Part shown: piece after piece, positions 41,044 through 43,125 of the stretch | How the letters are laid out: the number at the start of each line of letters is the position of its first letter | Numbering within the stretch: the first letter of the stretch is position 1 | From: Erysipelatoclostridium sp. An173 | GTDB taxonomy: Bacteria; Bacillota_I; Bacilli_A; Erysipelotrichales; Coprobacillaceae | DNA: 43,125 nucleotides | Direction of reading: 5' to 3' | Assembly (NCBI RefSeq): GCF_002160495.1 | Contig: NZ_NFKR01000023.1 | Span: 1 to 43,125 of the forward strand | Translations under genes and position numbers: made by a program | Notes under the pieces: generated by a model | The model's input: the letters and a program-made list of their open reading frames with translations, nothing else | Databases searched by the model: none | What the model was told of the DNA's origin: nothing

Positions 41044-41389
41044 ACCTAATTCATCAATATCATAACCGTTTTAACAAAATAGTTCTGTAACTAAATCACA
41101 TAACTAAATAAAAAAATGGTATTAAGACTACTTAAAACAATTATTTTATTTTCATCAATCGTTAAATAAAATCTTTGCCAATCTTCATTAGTAAAAACAA
41201 CTTCAGTTTCTTTAAAATCATGAATAACAATAATGACTTTTTTTGACTACTGTTAATAATTACACATAGATATTATCACCTAGGTAAATTTATCTTATTA
41301 TAAATTTGAACTTATTTTGATTAAACTAATAATTTTATCGTAATTAATCATATCTATGGTATTATTAATTTAAGGCTAGGTGAATTATA
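41044..41389. other. Intergenic region between the sulfur-relay gene and corA
   Basis: About 350 nt holding a start-less coding-like remnant (41091-41246, listed separately). Before corA there is an extended -10 box TGG-TATTAT (hexamer 41360-41365) about 25 nt from the start codon, with no good -35. No terminator-like hairpin is seen. Confidence 0.4.
41091..41246 (-). pseudogene. Start-less coding remnant
   Basis: On the minus strand an open frame of 51 codons runs between stop codons at 41247-41249 and 41091-41093. It reads like protein (KKVIIVIHDFKETEVVF, then NEDWQRFYLTIDENKIIVL) with the codon style of neighbouring genes, but has no ATG, GTG or TTG start and no RBS. I take it as a decayed gene fragment; family unknown. 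Confidence 0.35.
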
Positions 41390-42232
41390 ATGAACAAAAT
41401 ATTTAAATTTGAACAAATAAATAGCAATGAATTAAATATAAATACTATAAATATATTAAACGAACATCTAACTAAACATAATGCTACTGTTTTTGAGGTC
41501 TATGAAAATTATATTTTAGTTAGTTTTGATTACTTTAATAGTAAATCACGAATTGGTAAACAAAAACGAATTCTACTATATTTTGATTTTAATAACTTAT
41601 TAATTTTTATCGAAGATCATAAATTATTTAATAAATTTGATCAATTATTTAAAGAAAATTTTCATCGCAGTAATCAAGAGCTATTACGGTTATTTTTCAT
41701 TGAATTAATTAGTGAAGATATGGAAAATATTGATGAATTTGAAAAAATAATAACAATTGCTGAAGACAATGCTATTAAAGACAGTAAAAAAGATTATTTA
41801 AATAAAATTATTAAATTTAGAAAACAGCTGTTAAATTTAAAACATTATTACAATCAGCTTCAAGTAATTTTTGATGGCTTTTTAGAAAATGAAAACAAAT
41901 TTTTTGATGATGAAGCTTTGCGAAAATTAAATATAATTCATAATCGGATTGATCGTTTACAGCTTGGTGTTTTAAATTTACGTGATTATGTTACGCAGAT
42001 GCGTGAAGCTTATCAGTCCCAAATTGATATTGAACAAAATAATCTAATGAAAATATTTACTTTGATTACCGCCATTTTTTTACCACTTACCTTAATGGTT
42101 GGCTGGTATGGCATGAATTTTAAATATATGCCCGAATTAAATAGCCTTTATGGTTACCCAATCTTTATCGCTGGTAGTATTATCGTCAGTATTGTGTTAT
42201 TGATATATTTTAAAAAGAAACACTGGTTTTAA
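41390..42232 (+). CDS. corA: CorA-family magnesium/divalent cation transporter
   Basis: A 280-aa channel-type Mg2+ (or Co2+/Ni2+) transporter. The signature GMN is at 241-243 (VGWYGMNFKYMPEL) at the end of the first of two C-terminal TM helices. The second helix (about 255-272) ends with the basic tail KKKHWF. The long charged helix before TM1 (LNIIHNRIDRLQLGVLNLRDYVTQMREAYQSQIDIEQN) is the stalk. The N-terminal domain is shorter than in E. coli CorA (316 aa). RBS AGGTGA. Together with two P-type ATPases in the window it adds to a divalent-cation theme. Confidence 0.93.
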   Translation: MNKIFKFEQINSNELNINTINILNEHLTKHNATVFEVYENYILVSFDYFNSKSRIGKQKRILLYFDFNNLLIFIEDHKLFNKFDQLFKENFHRSNQELLRLFFIELISEDMENIDEFEKIITIAEDNAIKDSKKDYLNKIIKFRKQLLNLKHYYNQLQVIFDGFLENENKFFDDEALRKLNIIHNRIDRLQLGVLNLRDYVTQMREAYQSQIDIEQNNLMKIFTLITAIFLPLTLMVGWYGMNFKYMPELNSLYGYPIFIAGSIIVSIVLLIYFKKKHWF

Positions 42233-42257
42233 AAAAATCGCCATTATGGCGATTTTT
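42233..42257 (+). terminator. Terminator of corA
   Basis: AAAAATCGCCAT / ATGGCGATTTTT, a 12-bp stem with a T-run, directly after the stop codon. The next 180 nt before the convergent gene hold nothing I can identify. Confidence 0.9.
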
Positions 42258-42435
42258 ATGCCTATTCAATTGTTATTTTGTAATGAAAACATGAGAATAA
42301 CTCGATTTCAAAGTTTTTTAACAATTTAACTACTAATAAAAAACCGTAATAATAACAAGATCTTCAATAATTATATAAAGTAATCATCTTTACTATTTAA
42401 TAAAATTTATTATTCGTTTCCATCAACACTTCACC

Positions 42436-42978
42436 TTATAACAGAAAAAACAAGATAATTAAATTAATGATCAAAGTAATTAGTCCTACAACAAAAGCAT
42501 AAATAATTTTTTGATATGGTCGTTTCCCCTCTTCTCGAGCCTGATTAATTTTATCAAGCTGTTTTCCATCCATAAAAGACAGGATTTCTTTATATGTTTG
42601 AATATTTAATCTTTTTTTCTCTTTTTCTGCTAATATCGATATATAGAACGTAGCTGCAAAAATTAGTAACCAAATTCCTAATCCAAGATATGATAAATAA
42701 TGGACTAATGGAATTGGTGTAATAATTGTAATCAACATCATTACCGCAAAAATATTACTCAGATACCCAAATTTTCTAATATCATCTTGATTAATTTGTT
42801 CTTCCATCATTTCAATATCTTCCTTTATTAATTGATCGATAGTAACATCTAAAACCTGACTTAATAAAACCAGACTATTAATATCAGGATAACTTTTATC
42901 TTTTTGAATTCCGATATCGGAATTCAAGATTATATCCCGACTTTCTAAAGATTCCGATAAATAAAAACATAAGACCAA
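42436..42978 (-). pseudogene. Truncated XRE-type regulator with membrane tail
   Basis: From residue 28 on, the 180-aa frame reads as the end of an XRE helix-turn-helix domain (DKSYPDINSLVLLSQVLDVTIDQLIKED) followed by three membrane helices (about 73-90, 94-112 and 159-179), a common Firmicutes architecture. The first 40-45 residues of the HTH, including the recognition helix, are missing. The 27 residues in their place (MVLCFYLSESLESRDIILNSDIGIQ..) show no HTH pattern, and there is no RBS at the ATG. The junction falls just after a 24-bp perfect palindrome. I infer a gene broken by deletion or insertion; a shorter protein from an internal Met (MMEEQ, residue 56) cannot be excluded. Confidence 0.6.
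42904..42927. repeat. 24-bp perfect palindrome at the break of the XRE gene
   Basis: Perfect palindrome with half-site TTGAATTCCGAT, centred at 42915/42916. The core TTCCGATATCGGAA shares TTCCGA with two other sites: AAAGATTCCGA at 42947-42957 and its complement at 43027-43037. The XRE homology begins 2-3 codons past its left edge. Confidence 0.75.
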
Positions 42979-43037
42979 CTATCTTTGATGATAATTGGTC
43001 TTTTTTGATATGAACCGATTAAAATGTCGGAATCTTT
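42947..43037. repeat. 11-bp inverted repeats flanking a terminator-like hairpin
   Basis: AAAGATTCCGA (42947-42957) and TCGGAATCTTT (43027-43037) are perfect inverted repeats 69 nt apart. Between them lies a hairpin AAGACCAA / TTGGTCTT (42971-43002) with inner TATC / GATA pairing and a plus-strand T-run. The layout resembles a small insertion or scar. Confidence 0.5.
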
Positions 43038-43125
43038 TATAGACCAAACATTGCCTTTATTATCGCTTCTTTTGAGTATTTAGCTTCTTCTTCGATGTAC
43101 AGCATATCCTTTCCATTCATTGCTT
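43037..43125 (-). CDS. 3' end of a gene running off the window
   Basis: At least 28 codons on the minus strand, ending with AMNGKDMLYIEEEAKY then SKEAIIKAMFGL and TAA (43037-43039). The helical, charged sequence looks coding. An ATG at 43118-43120 could be a start, but any RBS is outside the window, so it may be either a C-terminus or a very small protein. Function unknown. Confidence 0.45.
   Translation of the reverse strand, partial: AMNGKDMLYIEEEAKYSKEAIIKAMFGL

Noticed and set aside
1-43125. CRISPR arrays, insertion sequences, prophage or toxin-antitoxin genes
   Set aside because: No regularly spaced long repeats, transposase, integrase or phage structural gene, and no recognisable toxin-antitoxin pair, was seen on either strand. 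The accessory-looking features are limited to the repeats at 42.9-43.04 kb.

Overview
The window is low-GC, gene-dense bacterial chromosome. AGGAGG-type ribosome binding sites, hairpin-plus-T-run terminators, TGG for tryptophan and an AT-skewed codon choice point to a Firmicute. The gene content suggests a gut Erysipelotrichia/Coprobacillus-like lineage, but that is inference from overall character and not a marker-gene result. I see no rRNA, tRNA, CRISPR array, insertion sequence, phage or plasmid module. It reads as a housekeeping and stress-homeostasis stretch of chromosome with a damaged right edge.

Layout. 0.1-2.1 kb: the CoA pair coaBC-coaX (+). 2.1-7.1 kb: minus-strand genes for a YetF-like membrane protein and, as a probable operon, a LUD-domain protein, 4-alpha-glucanotransferase, a zinc-ribbon/TPR/WG-repeat membrane protein and a flavin-binding split-barrel protein. 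7.2-10.1 kb: a zinc-efflux unit (ArsR-type sensor plus P1B ATPase) with a consensus promoter and operator, divergent from a cysteine hydrolase. 10.7-15.3 kb: orphan PTS IIB, branched-chain aminotransferase, an unknown membrane protein, and citrate synthase under a doubled palindromic operator. 15.3-24.4 kb: two CtpE-like P-type ATPase paralogues, an AbgA-like amidohydrolase, a lipoprotein, free-Met-sulfoxide reductase, a zinc-ribbon membrane protein and an Mbeg1-like hydrolase. 24.4-29 kb: a 128-aa protein of unknown function, a TetM-like translational GTPase fused to a Rae1/YacP-type NYN nuclease, a DUF89 phosphatase and a GNAT acetyltransferase. 29-33.5 kb: a CobW-like GTPase, a monoglyceride-lipase-like hydrolase, a degenerate acetylglutamate-kinase homologue and a 542-aa unknown. 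33.5-37.5 kb: a 575-nt AT-rich structured leader region, an APC permease, an M18 aminopeptidase and a small membrane protein. 37.9-41 kb: a Crp/Fnr regulator convergent with a four-domain CoA-disulfide-reductase/rhodanese/TusA/DsrE sulfur-relay protein. 41-43.1 kb: a gene remnant, CorA, a truncated XRE-type gene abutting a long perfect palindrome, and the 3' end of one more gene.

Themes. Metal and ion homeostasis is over-represented (Zn efflux, two cation ATPases, CorA, CobW), as are redox/sulfur functions. The two most notable things are (i) the fusion of a ribosome-binding GTPase to an A-site-type mRNA endonuclease, followed by a translationally coupled unknown gene, and (ii) three intergenic arrays of DnaA-box-like 9-mers (TTATNCACA and variants). 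Two of these arrays share the same architecture although they lie 20 kb apart, and two of them bracket the DUF89 gene. Many convergent gene pairs share bidirectional terminators whose stems include the stop codons.
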